14,713 nt of DNA, taken from contig JAABSN010000081.1 in assembly GCA_011390385.1 (NCBI GenBank), positions 1 to 14,713 of the forward strand. The letters run 5' to 3'. Positions 1-8,051 of this stretch are shown in pieces. How positions within the stretch are numbered: position 1 is the stretch's first letter; the number at the start of each line of letters is the position of its first letter. The translations under genes and the position numbers were made by a program. The notes beneath the pieces are model-generated. The model did not search any database. It worked only from the letters and a program-made list of their open reading frames with translations, and was not told where the DNA came from. Source of the stretch: Thioalkalivibrio nitratireducens (GTDB lineage: Bacteria > Pseudomonadota > Gammaproteobacteria > Ectothiorhodospirales > Ectothiorhodospiraceae).

Positions 1-746
1 TGGTTGTCCAGGCGGTTTCCGCCGAGGGCAGGGCGGCCGAAGCACTGCCAGCGGATGCGGCACAACCGTTCGGACATGATCTCGACGCCATGATGAATCG
101 GGTGGATCCGAATACACGCGTCGTTTTCGTTGCCAATCCGAACAATCCCACCGGCACATGGCTGACTGCGGATGCACTCGATCGCTTTCTGACCGAGATT
201 CCGGCTGATACGCTGGTCGTCATCGACGAGGCCTACGCCGAGTACGTCGAGAACCCTGACTATCCCGACACTACCCAGTGGCTGCGGCGCTTTCCGAATC
301 TGCTCGTAACCCGAACGTTCTCCAAGATTCACGGGCTTGCAGGGCTTCGCCTCGGTTACTCCGTGTCCTCAGCGGCAATCGCGGAATTGCTGAACCGGGT
401 GCGGCAGCCATTCAATGTGAACTCCCTGGCCCAAGCGGCGGGGTTGGCGGCGCTGGGCGATCGTGGGCATGTCGAGGCGAGCGTTCGTGTCAACCGCAAT
501 GGCCTGGCCCAGGTGGCAGCAGGGCTGACTGCTCGGGGTCTGGGATTCATCCCGTCGGTGGGGAACTTCATCACCTTCGACGTTCGTCAGTCTCCAGGTC
601 CTGTCTACGAGAGTTTGCTGCGCCAGGGTGTAATCGTGCGTCCTGTGGCCAACTACGGGCTGCCGACGCACCTTCGGGTGACCATTGGCACAGAATCCGA
701 GAACGAGCGGTTTTTGAATGCCCTTGACGGTGTGCTCCTGTCGTGA
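1..746 (+). CDS. hisC: Histidinol-phosphate aminotransferase, 3' part (5' end outside window)
   Basis: The frame is open from base 3 to the TGA at 744-746, so the gene enters from the left and its start is not visible; the ATG at 90 is internal. It is a fold-type I PLP aminotransferase. The visible part has the NPNNPTG motif (about 138-158), the VVIDEAYAEY segment with the PLP-contacting Asp and Tyr (about 219-248), and TRTFSKIHGLAGLRLGY with the Schiff-base lysine codon at 324-326. The C-terminal LRVTIGTESENERF block carries the substrate-carboxylate arginine. The family converts imidazole-acetol phosphate and glutamate to histidinol phosphate; paralogues of this type can also transaminate aromatic keto acids. 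Lying directly before tyrA and aroA, this copy may serve tyrosine/phenylalanine as well as histidine synthesis, which the sequence cannot settle. The stop overlaps the tyrA start by four bases. Confidence 0.9.
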   Translation, partial: VVQAVSAEGRAAEALPADAAQPFGHDLDAMMNRVDPNTRVVFVANPNNPTGTWLTADALDRFLTEIPADTLVVIDEAYAEYVENPDYPDTTQWLRRFPNLLVTRTFSKIHGLAGLRLGYSVSSAAIAELLNRVRQPFNVNSLAQAAGLAALGDRGHVEASVRVNRNGLAQVAAGLTARGLGFIPSVGNFITFDVRQSPGPVYESLLRQGVIVRPVANYGLPTHLRVTIGTESENERFLNALDGVLLS

Positions 747-1624
747 TCCAGCGGCTGGTGATTTTCGGGGTCGGCCTGATTGGCGGTTCGCTGGCACTGG
801 CCCTGCGTGATTCCGGTTGCGTGGAGGAGGTGATCGGCTGTTCGCGCAACGCGGAGAATCTGGAGGAGGCGGTCCGCCTGGGGGTGATCGACCGCTGGAC
901 AACCGATCCCATCGAAGCCTGCAATGGTGCCGACGTCGGAGTGCTCGCCGTGCCTCTGGGCGCCATGCAGGGGCTGGCTGCGGCACTTGCCGGGCATTGG
1001 CCGGCAGAGGCGGTCCTCACCGATGTCGGCAGCAGCAAGCAGGCAGTGATTGATGCCCTGCGCGCCGGATTCGATCATCTACCTCGTAATTTTGTCGCTG
1101 GGCATCCGATTGCCGGCACCGAACGCAGTGGGGTCACGGCGGCCTTTCCGACGCTGTTCCGGGACCGTCTGGTGATCCTGACCCCGGCTGACGAAACCAG
1201 TCCGATGGCAACCGAACGTGTCGCCGGGATGTGGCGGGATGCCGGGGCGCGCGTCGAATTCATGACCCCGTCCCATCATGATCATGTTCTGGCGGCGACC
1301 AGCCATCTGCCGCATATTCTGGCCTTTGCGTTGGTGGAATCCCTCGCGCGCCGCAGCGAGAGCGACGAAATATTCCATTACGCCGCGGGTGGGTTTCGCG
1401 ACTTCACCCGTATCGCGTCGAGCGACCCGGTCATCTGGCGTGATATCTGCCTGGCTAACGGGCCTGCGATTCTCGCGGTCCTGGAACGCTTCCAGGGTGA
1501 TCTGGACAGCCTTCGGGAGGCCATCGGCCGCGGAGACGGCGAAGCCCTGGAGGCGCGGTTCGGGTTTGCAAAACGGGCCCGGGATCGTTTCAGTGACACC
1601 ATGCAAATTCAATTGGATCAGTGA
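743..1624 (+). CDS. tyrA: Prephenate (or arogenate) dehydrogenase
   Basis: A 293-residue cytoplasmic NAD(P)-dependent dehydrogenase of tyrosine synthesis, which oxidatively decarboxylates prephenate to 4-hydroxyphenylpyruvate. A Rossmann motif GVGLIGGS lies at residues 9-16, followed by DVGSSK (94-99) and GHPIAGTERSGV (120-131), whose His121 matches the conserved family histidine. TSHLPHILAFAL (186-197) and the GGFRDFTRIASSDP block (216-229) belong to the helical dimerisation domain. There is no chorismate mutase domain and no C-terminal ACT domain, so this is the short monofunctional form. The GTG start at 743 is chosen because it overlaps the hisC TGA as GTGA and places the Rossmann strand at the N terminus. 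No good Shine-Dalgarno precedes it, which suggests coupled translation from hisC. Prephenate versus arogenate preference cannot be read from the sequence. Confidence 0.93.
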   Translation: MIQRLVIFGVGLIGGSLALALRDSGCVEEVIGCSRNAENLEEAVRLGVIDRWTTDPIEACNGADVGVLAVPLGAMQGLAAALAGHWPAEAVLTDVGSSKQAVIDALRAGFDHLPRNFVAGHPIAGTERSGVTAAFPTLFRDRLVILTPADETSPMATERVAGMWRDAGARVEFMTPSHHDHVLAATSHLPHILAFALVESLARRSESDEIFHYAAGGFRDFTRIASSDPVIWRDICLANGPAILAVLERFQGDLDSLREAIGRGDGEALEARFGFAKRARDRFSDTMQIQLDQ

Positions 1625-2937
1625 GCAAGATGACAACGACCTTCACGACCGAGGCCGGTGGTTCCCTGCGTGGTGAACTGCGGGTTCCGGGCGACAAGTC
1701 CATCTCCCATCGCTCCGTGATGCTCGGGGCGCTGGCTGAGGGCCGCACCACGATCACCGGATTTCTCGATGGCGAGGATTGCCTCGCGACCATCGCCGCG
1801 TTTCAGGCCATGGGTGTGGCGATCGAACACCCGCAGCCGAACGTGGTCATCATCGATGGCGTTGGCCTGCACGGCCTGCGGTCTCCCGCGGCTCCACTGG
1901 ACATGGGGAATTCTGGCACGGCGATGCGCCTGTTGTGTGGCGTTCTCGCCGGGCAGTCGTTCGACAGCACCCTGCTCGGCGACCCGTCATTGAGCCGCAG
2001 GCCGATGCGACGGGTCACCGAACCTTTGAGCCGCATGGGTGCACGGATCGAAACCGCAGAGGATGGCACCCCGCCACTTAGGATCATTGGTGGGCAGGTA
2101 TTGCACGGGCAACAGCACCACCTGACCGTGGCGAGCGCTCAGGTCAAATCGGCGCTGCTCCTGGCAGGACTCTGGGGTGAAGGCGAAACCTGCGTGACCG
2201 AGCCGGCCCCGACCCGGGACCACACCGAACGGATGCTGCGGGGGTTTGGGTATGAGGTGCGCCAGCAGGGTCGTACGGCCTGCGTGACCGGCGGTGGTCG
2301 ACTCGAAGGCAGCGAGGTGGATATCCCGGCGGACATTTCGTCGGCTGCCTTCTTTCTGGTGGGGGCGAGTATCGCACGGGGTTCGGATCTGTTGCTTCGG
2401 CATGTGGGGATGAATCCGACCCGGACGGGGGTCATCGATATCCTGCGGCTGATGGGGGCGGCAATCGAAGTCATCGATCGCAGGGAGATCGGTGGCGAGC
2501 CGGTGGCGGATCTGCATGTTCGCTGGGCACCGCTGCACGGGATCCGTATTCCCTCCGAGTTGGTGCCGCTGGCGATTGACGAGTTTCCGATCCTGTTCGT
2601 GGCCGCCGCCTGCGCGGAAGGGGAAACGGTACTGACAGGTGCCGAGGAACTTCGAGTCAAGGAAAGCGACCGCATTCAGGTCATGGCCGATGGTCTGTCC
2701 TCGCTCGGCGTTCGATGCGAGGTTCAGCCCGATGGGATGCGGATTCGGGGGCGCGCGATGCTGGATGGCGGTGAGGTCGAGAGCCACGGCGACCACCGCA
2801 TTGCGATGGCGTTCGCGCTGGCAGCACTGCGCGCAGATGGCCCCATCATGGTTCATGATTGTGACAATGTCGCCACATCGTTCCCGCATTTCGCCGAATT
2901 GGCGCGAGGCGTCGGCCTGGGCGTTACAGCGACGTGA
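1621..2937 (+). CDS. aroA: 3-phosphoshikimate 1-carboxyvinyltransferase (EPSP synthase), class II type
   Basis: A 438-residue shikimate-pathway enzyme that joins PEP to shikimate 3-phosphate. Conserved sites include GDKS (24-27), GNSGTAMR (96-103), the SLSRRPM segment (123-129), SAQVKS (172-177), catalytic Asp320 in AIDEFP, and Lys347-Glu348 in RVKESDR. All four motifs used to define class II EPSP synthases are present: GDK at 24-26, SAQ-x-K at 172-176, R-x-H-x-E at 199-203 and N-x-T-R at 265-268. Gly99 corresponds to E. coli Gly96, which is Ala in the glyphosate-tolerant CP4 enzyme; Leu104 replaces the E. coli Pro101. The GTG at 1621 overlaps the tyrA TGA as GTGA; an in-frame ATG at 1630 is a possible alternative start three codons on. 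In some relatives tyrA and aroA are fused; here they are separate but overlapping. Confidence 0.95.
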   Translation: MSKMTTTFTTEAGGSLRGELRVPGDKSISHRSVMLGALAEGRTTITGFLDGEDCLATIAAFQAMGVAIEHPQPNVVIIDGVGLHGLRSPAAPLDMGNSGTAMRLLCGVLAGQSFDSTLLGDPSLSRRPMRRVTEPLSRMGARIETAEDGTPPLRIIGGQVLHGQQHHLTVASAQVKSALLLAGLWGEGETCVTEPAPTRDHTERMLRGFGYEVRQQGRTACVTGGGRLEGSEVDIPADISSAAFFLVGASIARGSDLLLRHVGMNPTRTGVIDILRLMGAAIEVIDRREIGGEPVADLHVRWAPLHGIRIPSELVPLAIDEFPILFVAAACAEGETVLTGAEELRVKESDRIQVMADGLSSLGVRCEVQPDGMRIRGRAMLDGGEVESHGDHRIAMAFALAALRADGPIMVHDCDNVATSFPHFAELARGVGLGVTAT

Positions 2938-3620
2938 TCCCCGTTCTCACCATCGACGGCCCTGGGGGTGCAGGGAAAGGGACGGTGAGCAAGCGGCTGG
3001 CCGGGACCATGGGCTGGCATCTGCTGGATAGTGGCGCACTCTATCGGCTTGTGGGTATCGCGGCCAGGAAGCGTGATATTGATTTCGGAAATGTTTTGCA
3101 ACTGGCGGAAATGGCAAAGAATCTTGATGTGGAATTTCGGGTTGCTGGCGACCAGGAACTCGTGCAGACCTGGCTGGAAGGCCAATGCGTCGACTCGCTT
3201 TTGCGGACCGAGGTCGCTGGATCGGATGCTTCGGTAGTCGCGGCAATTCCCGAGGTGCGTGCTGCGCTCCTGGACCGGCAGCGAGCCTTTGCGCAAGTTC
3301 CCGGCCTTGTCGCGGACGGCCGCGATATGGGCACGGTGGTCTTTCCTCACGCCTGTCTCAAGGTGTTTTTGACCGCCACTGCGGAAGAACGCGCGAACAG
3401 GCGCTACAAGCAGTTGATGGAACAAGGACTTAGTGCTAACCTGCGCGCCCTTCAGGAAGAAATGAAGGCGCGTGACCGTCGCGACAGCGAACGCGCCGCG
3501 GCGCCACTGAAGCCGGCCCAGGACGCCTGGATCCTTGATTGCACGGGCATTCCGGTCGACACGGTGGTGGCGATGATTCACAAGCGATTGCTGGCTGCGA
3601 TACCGGCGCCATCGTCCTGA
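2934..3620 (+). CDS. cmk: Cytidylate kinase
   Basis: A 228-residue cytoplasmic (d)CMP kinase that uses ATP to make (d)CDP for nucleic acid and lipid precursors. The P-loop GPGGAGKGT is at residues 9-17. DSGALYR (32-38) and DGRDMGTVVFP (128-138) are characteristic of the CMP-binding region, and the arginine-rich lid segment MKARDRRDSER spans about 177-187. The length matches the usual bacterial form. The start is the GTG at 2934, overlapping the aroA TGA as GTGA, and no clear ribosome binding site precedes it. Its place between aroA and rpsA is the classical gammaproteobacterial arrangement. Confidence 0.95.
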   Translation: MIPVLTIDGPGGAGKGTVSKRLAGTMGWHLLDSGALYRLVGIAARKRDIDFGNVLQLAEMAKNLDVEFRVAGDQELVQTWLEGQCVDSLLRTEVAGSDASVVAAIPEVRAALLDRQRAFAQVPGLVADGRDMGTVVFPHACLKVFLTATAEERANRRYKQLMEQGLSANLRALQEEMKARDRRDSERAAAPLKPAQDAWILDCTGIPVDTVVAMIHKRLLAAIPAPSS

Positions 3621-3768
3621 TCCGGATATTTGAGCAACAGAGGTTCCGAAAGCAGTTTGGTTTTGAATTTTCATTGTCCAAGGTTCCCGCCGCGGCGGGA
3701 TGTGTTCAACCAATACCCGGGTGCGGCATCCCGCTGCAGACCGTTCCAATCACAGGTTCAACAAATCC
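3621..3768 (+). promoter_or_regulatory. rpsA leader with two competing hairpins
   Basis: This 148-nt spacer begins AT-rich (about 3655-3675) and then holds a perfect 16-nt palindrome at 3685-3700. A longer stem is possible between 3692-3702 and 3727-3737: 11 pairs with one G-T, closing a 24-nt loop. The two structures share bases 3692-3700, so they cannot form together. The bases before the rpsA ATG contain no convincing Shine-Dalgarno. In E. coli the rpsA start region is also structured, lacks a good Shine-Dalgarno and is the target of S1 autogenous repression; a similar role here is inferred. I could not place a convincing -35/-10 pair. Confidence 0.5.
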
Positions 3769-5445
3769 ATGAGTGAAAGTTTTGCGCAAATGCTCGAAGA
3801 GAGCATGGCCTACACCCAGATGCAGCCGGGTGCCATTCTCAGTGCCACAGTGATCGATGTTGGCCCCGACGTCGTTCTGGTCAACGCCGGACTGAAGTCC
3901 GAGGGCGTGATTCCCACCGAACAGTTCATGAACGAACGTGGGGAACTGGAAGTCCAGGTCGGTGACGTCGTCGAAGTCGCCCTCGAGGCCGCGGAAGACG
4001 GTTTCGGCGAAACCCGCATGTCGCGCGAGAAGGCCAAGCGTGCCAAGGCGTGGGACCGGCTGGAAGCGGCGATGGAGGACGAGAAATACGTCGTCGGTCA
4101 GATTTCCGGGAAGGTCAAGGGTGGCTACACGGTGGAACTGGGCGATATTCGGGCGTTCCTGCCCGGTTCGCTCGTGGATGTCCGTCCGGTACGCGATACC
4201 GCTTACCTGGAAGGCAAGGAACTCGAGTTCAAGCTGATCAAACTGGATCGTCGCCGCAATAACGTCGTGGTTTCGCGCCGGGCGGTGGTGGAGCAGGAAT
4301 ACAGTGCCGAACGTGAGGAACTGCTGAAGAACCTGCAGGAAGGCGTGGTGGTGAAGGGGATTGTCAAGAACCTTACCGACTATGGCGCGTTCCTGGATCT
4401 GGGTGGCATCGACGGTCTGTTGCACATCACCGACATGGCCTGGAAGCGGGTCAAGCATCCGTCGGATGTCGTCAATATTGGCGACGAGGTCGACGTCAAG
4501 GTACTGAAGTTCGATCGCGAACGCATGCGCGTTTCCCTGGGCCTGAAGCAGTTGGGCGAGGATCCCTGGGAAAACATCACGCGTCGGTATCCGACCGGCA
4601 CACGCATTTTCGGTCGCGTCACCAATATCACGGACTACGGCTGTTTCGTGGAGATCGAGGACGGCGTCGAAGGTCTGGTTCACGTCTCCGAGATGGACTG
4701 GACCAACAAGAACGTGAATCCCGGCAAGGCCGTTGCGATCGGGGACGAGGTCGAGGTGATGATCCTCGATCTCGACGAGGAGCGCCGCCGTATCTCGCTG
4801 GGAATGAAGCAGTGTCTGCAGAATCCCTGGGAGGATTTTGCCTCGAACCACAACCGGGGCGAAAAGGTCCGCGGTACCATCAAGTCGATTACCGACTTCG
4901 GCGTGTTCGTCGGCCTGGACGGCGGTATCGATGGCCTGATCCACCTGTCCGACCTGTCCTGGCAGGTGCCGGGTGAAGAGGCGATCCGCAACTTCAAGAA
5001 GGGCGATGAGGTGGAGGCGGTCGTGTTGTCCGTGGATCCGGAGCGCGAGCGCATTTCGCTGGGTCTGAAACAACTGGATCGCGATCCGTTTTCGAGTTTC
5101 GTTGCCGAGCACACCAAGGGCAGTATCGTTACCGGTGTGGTCAAGGAGGTCGATGCCAAGGCCGCGGTGGTCGAACTGGCGGACGGCATTGATGGCATCC
5201 TGCGCGCCGCGGATATCTCGCGGGATCGTGTTGAAGATGCACGCAGTGTTCTCAACGTTGGCGACAAGATCGAGGCGAAGTTCATGGGCGTCGACAAGAA
5301 GACCCGGGCGATCAGTCTGTCGATCAAGGCCAAGGACTACCAGGAAGAAGCCGAAATGGTCAGTGATTACGCCAGCACCGGATCGACTGCAACCACGTCA
5401 CTGGGCGCGCTCCTGAAGGAAAAGATGCGCGGGAAGAACGACTAA
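3769..5445 (+). CDS. rpsA: 30S ribosomal protein S1
   Basis: A 558-residue RNA-binding ribosomal protein that brings mRNA to the 30S subunit. Six S1 OB-fold domains are visible at about residues 20-87, 105-172, 190-260, 277-347, 364-434 and 451-520. Domains 3-6 carry the repeated pattern of GxVxxITDYGxFVxxxxGxxGLxHxS followed by GDEVEVxVLxxDxERxRxSLGxKQ. Domains 1 and 2 are the divergent ribosome- and S2-binding ones, as usual. Length and domain number match the E. coli protein (557 residues). The ATG at 3769 (MSESFAQ) is chosen over a far-upstream ATG at 3700, which would add 23 non-conserved residues that overlap the leader hairpins. Lys- and Glu-rich codon content differs from its neighbours, as expected for a highly expressed ribosomal gene. 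Confidence 0.97.
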   Translation: MSESFAQMLEESMAYTQMQPGAILSATVIDVGPDVVLVNAGLKSEGVIPTEQFMNERGELEVQVGDVVEVALEAAEDGFGETRMSREKAKRAKAWDRLEAAMEDEKYVVGQISGKVKGGYTVELGDIRAFLPGSLVDVRPVRDTAYLEGKELEFKLIKLDRRRNNVVVSRRAVVEQEYSAEREELLKNLQEGVVVKGIVKNLTDYGAFLDLGGIDGLLHITDMAWKRVKHPSDVVNIGDEVDVKVLKFDRERMRVSLGLKQLGEDPWENITRRYPTGTRIFGRVTNITDYGCFVEIEDGVEGLVHVSEMDWTNKNVNPGKAVAIGDEVEVMILDLDEERRRISLGMKQCLQNPWEDFASNHNRGEKVRGTIKSITDFGVFVGLDGGIDGLIHLSDLSWQVPGEEAIRNFKKGDEVEAVVLSVDPERERISLGLKQLDRDPFSSFVAEHTKGSIVTGVVKEVDAKAAVVELADGIDGILRAADISRDRVEDARSVLNVGDKIEAKFMGVDKKTRAISLSIKAKDYQEEAEMVSDYASTGSTATTSLGALLKEKMRGKND

Positions 5446-5712
5446 GCCCTTTCCCGGTTGTGGGCCATGTGGGGTGCTGGCTGACGCCTATCCCCACGGG
5501 CCCGGTGTTGCCCGGTCTGGCGTCAGGCATCAGAGAGATTCGTACCAGCACCACTCCGGTGGCGTGAGGCCGCGTGCTTCGGGGGGAAGCATCGAACCGA
5601 TGCGATGGGCCGTACCTCGGTTTGCGGTGAAGCCCGCCAGCGGCGCACTCATGTCCCGGGGGCGCGTACTGCCATGAGCGTTCGTTTGAAAAACAACAAG
5701 GGGGTGGGTGCC
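5446..5712 (+). other. Structured spacer between rpsA and ihfB
   Basis: This is the largest gap in the window, at 267 nt, and no credible gene lies in it. It holds a row of inverted repeats. A perfect 8-bp stem at 5481-5488/5519-5526 encloses a nested 5-bp stem at 5497-5501/5510-5514. Further stems are CCAC/GTGG at 5551-5554/5559-5562, TGCTT/AAGCA at 5575-5579/5587-5591, and a perfect GCATCG/CGATGC hairpin at 5589-5594/5598-5603 with a 3-nt loop. None is followed by a T-run, so none is a standard intrinsic terminator. The ihfB promoter would be expected here, but I could not place one with confidence. Confidence 0.45.
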
Positions 5713-6012
5713 ATGACAAAATCCGAATTGATCGACAAACTGGCTGAGAAAACGCCCCACCTCCCCGCCAAGGATGTCGAGTTGTGTGTGAAGGCGGTGC
5801 TCGAGCGCATGAGTCAGGCGCTGGCGCACGGAGACCGCGTCGAGATCCGCGGCTTTGGCAGTTTCGCGCTGCATTTCCGGCCGCCGAGGATCGGCCGCAA
5901 CCCCAAAACCGGCAAGGGGGTGGCGCTGCCAGGAAAACACGTACCGCATTTCAAGCCGGGCAAGGAATTGCGAGAGCGCGTCAATCAGGCGTTTGCTGAC
6001 CCGGGGCACTGA
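5713..6012 (+). CDS. ihfB: Integration host factor, beta subunit
   Basis: A 99-residue HU/IHF-family nucleoid protein that pairs with IHF-alpha to bend DNA sharply at specific sites. The N-terminal [13 protein letters not shown] and the core [20 protein letters not shown] match IHF-beta closely. The beta-arm tip carries RNPKTG with the DNA-intercalating proline at residue 64, and [16 protein letters not shown] completes the C-terminal part. It is a few residues longer than the E. coli protein (94), in a non-conserved tail. The ATG at 5713 follows a purine-rich AAGGGGG about 8 nt upstream; an in-frame ATG at 5674 would add 13 residues not expected in the family. The position after rpsA is conserved in Gammaproteobacteria. 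The cognate ihfA is not in the window. Confidence 0.96.
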   Translation: MTKSELIDKLAEKTPHLPAKDVELCVKAVLERMSQALAHGDRVEIRGFGSFALHFRPPRIGRNPKTGKGVALPGKHVPHFKPGKELRERVNQAFADPGH

Positions 6013-6020
6013 GGTCACCA

Positions 6021-7238
6021 GTGGCCGGGCAATGGCTCATGCTGTTGCTGCCCGTTGCGGCTGCCAGCGGGTGGATTGCCGGGTACTATGCCCAGGCTCG
6101 TCGTCGCAAAGTACGTGAACCGCCGCTGGACCGGTATCTCGAAGGCGTTCGCTATCTTCTGGATGATCAGACCGATCGGGCCCTCCAGGCCTTCATCGAG
6201 GTGGTCGAGATCGACCATGAGACCTTCGAAACGCATCTCATCATAGGGCGTCTGTTTCGCCGTCGCGGCGAAGTCGATCGCGCTATCCGCATTCATCAGA
6301 ATCTTGCCGCACGGCCGGCGTTGACTGACGCGCAACGCGCGCAGGCCCTGTACGAGATGGGTCGTGATTTTCTCCTGGCTGGAGTGCTTGATCGTGCGGA
6401 GAGGGTATTCCGCGAACTGATGGATTCGCCTTCGGTCGCCCCCCGAGCACTCGAGGGTCTGCGCAATGTTTATGAGACCCAGCGCGACTGGGTTCAGGCG
6501 ATTGACATTGGCCAGCGACTCAAGGAACACGGGGGACCGTCTGCCTTGCTGCGCATTGCGCATTACGAGTGCGAATTGGCCGCCGAAAAACTGGAGGCCG
6601 GGCGTCCCGGAGAAGCCCTGACGCATGTCGATCACGCGATGGAACTGTGCCCCGGACTCTCGCGGGCGCTGCTGTTGCGCGCGGCGGTCGCGGAACTGAA
6701 TGGTGACATCGGGCTTTCAATACGATTGGAACGCGAAGCCGTGGAGCGAACTCCCGCACTCGCCACTCTGGTGGTACCGAAACTGGAGCGATTGCACCTG
6801 AACTCCGGGTTGCCAGGGGGCAGTGGCCGCCTTGAAGACACCCTGCGCACCCTCGCCAACGATCAGAAGATCACCGTGGCGAGTATTGCCTTGATGCGCC
6901 TTTATCGTCGGACCAACCGCTTGGCCGAAGCCCTGACGCAGCTGCATCGCATCCTGGCCCAGCGTCCGGTCCCGACTTCGGGGCTGCTGGAGGCAGTGCG
7001 CTGGATGAAGATCCTGCCGACGGTGCACACCTACAGCAGCGAGTTCGCCGCCTTTGAAAAGGCCTTGATGGACCAACTGCGCAGTCAGCCCCTGTATCAG
7101 TGCAGCAACTGCGGTTATCAGGGACGTGCACACGTCTGGCAGTGTCCCAGTTGCCGGCGCTGGGACACGCTTCGCGGCATGGATCTCGATCTCGACCAGC
7201 CCGTGAACCAGACCTTCAATGAACATGGTGTGACATGA
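6021..7238 (+). CDS. lapB: LapB (YciM), TPR protein controlling LPS synthesis
   Basis: A 405-residue inner-membrane protein. In E. coli LapB works with FtsH to degrade LpxC and so limits lipid A synthesis. The N terminus is a single membrane anchor (residues 4-23, [20 protein letters not shown]) followed by a basic stretch. TPR-type helices run from about 34 to 345, with the family-typical [18 protein letters not shown] near 74-91. A C-terminal rubredoxin-like zinc/iron knuckle carries Cys361, Cys364, Cys375 and Cys378 (CSNC and CPSC). Its start is a GTG, supported by GAGG in the ihfB stop region six bases upstream. LapA, normally encoded just before it, is missing: only 8 nt separate ihfB from lapB. 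The end overlaps pyrF as ATGA. Confidence 0.93.
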   Translation: MAGQWLMLLLPVAAASGWIAGYYAQARRRKVREPPLDRYLEGVRYLLDDQTDRALQAFIEVVEIDHETFETHLIIGRLFRRRGEVDRAIRIHQNLAARPALTDAQRAQALYEMGRDFLLAGVLDRAERVFRELMDSPSVAPRALEGLRNVYETQRDWVQAIDIGQRLKEHGGPSALLRIAHYECELAAEKLEAGRPGEALTHVDHAMELCPGLSRALLLRAAVAELNGDIGLSIRLEREAVERTPALATLVVPKLERLHLNSGLPGGSGRLEDTLRTLANDQKITVASIALMRLYRRTNRLAEALTQLHRILAQRPVPTSGLLEAVRWMKILPTVHTYSSEFAAFEKALMDQLRSQPLYQCSNCGYQGRAHVWQCPSCRRWDTLRGMDLDLDQPVNQTFNEHGVT

Positions 7239-7936
7239 ATCGTGACCCCCGCTTGATCGTTGCACTGGACTTTCCGGATCGCGCCACGGCCGAAAGCCTG
7301 GCCCGGGAACTGAATCCGGATTCCTGTGCGGTAAAGGTTGGATTCGAACTCTTTGTGGTTGCTGGTCCCGCGCTGGTCGAGTCGCTGCAGGCGGCGGGTT
7401 TCCGTGTGTTTCTCGATCTGAAGTTTCACGATATTCCGAACACTGTGGCCAGCGCCTGCCGTGCCGCCGCGCGCATGGGCGTCTGGATGATGAACGTCCA
7501 CGCCAGCGGGGGGCTGGAGATGATGCGCAGGGCACGCGATGCCGTGCGCGAGAATCACCCGGATACGCGGCTGATCGCGGTTACCGTGCTTACGTCCACC
7601 GATGCCGGGACCCTGCGCGGAATCGGCATCGACCGAACACCGGGAGAACAGGTGGCGAGACTGGCCGATCTGGCCGTGGTGCAGGCGGGGCTGGACGGAT
7701 TGGTGTGTTCCGCACTCGAGGCAGCGGCGCTACGGCAGGAACTCGGTGACGCGCCCTGGTTGGTGACACCCGGCATTCGCCCGCATGGGGGGAGCGCCGA
7801 TGATCAGAAACGCGTGACCACCCCGCGCGAAGCGTTTCAGGCGGGTGCCAGCCATATCGTAGTGGGGCGGCCGATCACTCAGGCGCCAGATCCGGCTGAG
7901 GCGGTAGCCTCCATCCTGGCAGAGATCGAGTCTTGA
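7235..7936 (+). CDS. pyrF: Orotidine 5'-phosphate decarboxylase
   Basis: A 233-residue TIM-barrel enzyme that makes UMP from OMP, the last step of pyrimidine nucleotide synthesis. LIVALDF (7-13) carries Asp11, and Lys34 follows in [10 protein letters not shown]. The catalytic DxKxxD signature reads [10 protein letters not shown] with Asp61, Lys63 and Asp66. The phosphate-binding region is VTPGIRP (177-183) and VVGRPIT (209-215) with Arg212. The length is normal. The ATG start overlaps the lapB stop as ATGA, and the lapB-pyrF pairing is the same as in E. coli. Confidence 0.96.
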   Translation: MNRDPRLIVALDFPDRATAESLARELNPDSCAVKVGFELFVVAGPALVESLQAAGFRVFLDLKFHDIPNTVASACRAAARMGVWMMNVHASGGLEMMRRARDAVRENHPDTRLIAVTVLTSTDAGTLRGIGIDRTPGEQVARLADLAVVQAGLDGLVCSALEAAALRQELGDAPWLVTPGIRPHGGSADDQKRVTTPREAFQAGASHIVVGRPITQAPDPAEAVASILAEIES

Positions 7937-7965
7937 GAACCCGATCCGGAGTCGCTCGCGAGCCC

Positions 7966-8020
7966 TTGGCCCTGCGATGGGTTCGGGGTTAGGATAGCCT
8001 CGGTGCCGGATTTGGCACCG
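7966..8020 (+). promoter_or_regulatory. Probable sigma-70 promoter and start-site hairpin upstream of the ComEA-like gene
   Basis: TTGGCC (7966-7971) and TAGGAT (7990-7995) stand 18 bp apart, a fair -35/-10 match that predicts initiation near 8002. A perfect 7-bp stem, CGGTGCC (8001-8007) with GGCACCG (8014-8020) and a 6-nt loop, begins almost exactly at that point. The transcript would thus carry a 5' hairpin, or the dyad could be an operator. A 10-bp palindrome at 7954-7963 lies just before the -35. The hairpin is not followed by T residues, so it is a poor intrinsic terminator for pyrF. Confidence 0.4.
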
Positions 8021-8038
8021 CATCAACAAACGAAACAT

Positions 8039-8044
8039 GGAGGT
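8039..8044 (+). promoter_or_regulatory. Strong Shine-Dalgarno deciding the ComEA-like start
   Basis: GGAGGT lies 7 nt before the ATG at 8052 and only 4 nt before the ATG at 8049, and it overlaps an earlier in-frame ATG at 8037. It therefore favours initiation at 8052, which also gives a clean signal peptide ([10 protein letters not shown]). Confidence 0.7.
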
Positions 8045-8051
8045 TGTCATG

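Noticed and set aside
1987..2889. 300-codon minus-strand frame inside aroA
   Set aside because: Shadow of the conserved aroA frame; no domain seen.
3706..5112. 468-codon open frame on the minus strand within rpsA
   Set aside because: Antisense to six conserved S1 domains; its apparent repeats simply mirror the repeated domains of rpsA.
5481..5526. Intrinsic terminator for rpsA
   Set aside because: The stem is good but no T-run follows it; kept only as a structured element.
5474..5677. Small plus-strand frame of 67 codons in the rpsA-ihfB spacer
   Set aside because: GTG start without a ribosome binding site, no recognisable motif, and it runs through the hairpin region.
5674..5713. Earlier ATG (5674) as the ihfB start
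   Set aside because: It would add 13 residues absent from the IHF-beta family, while ATG 5713 has a purine-rich site at good spacing and the canonical MTKSEL start.
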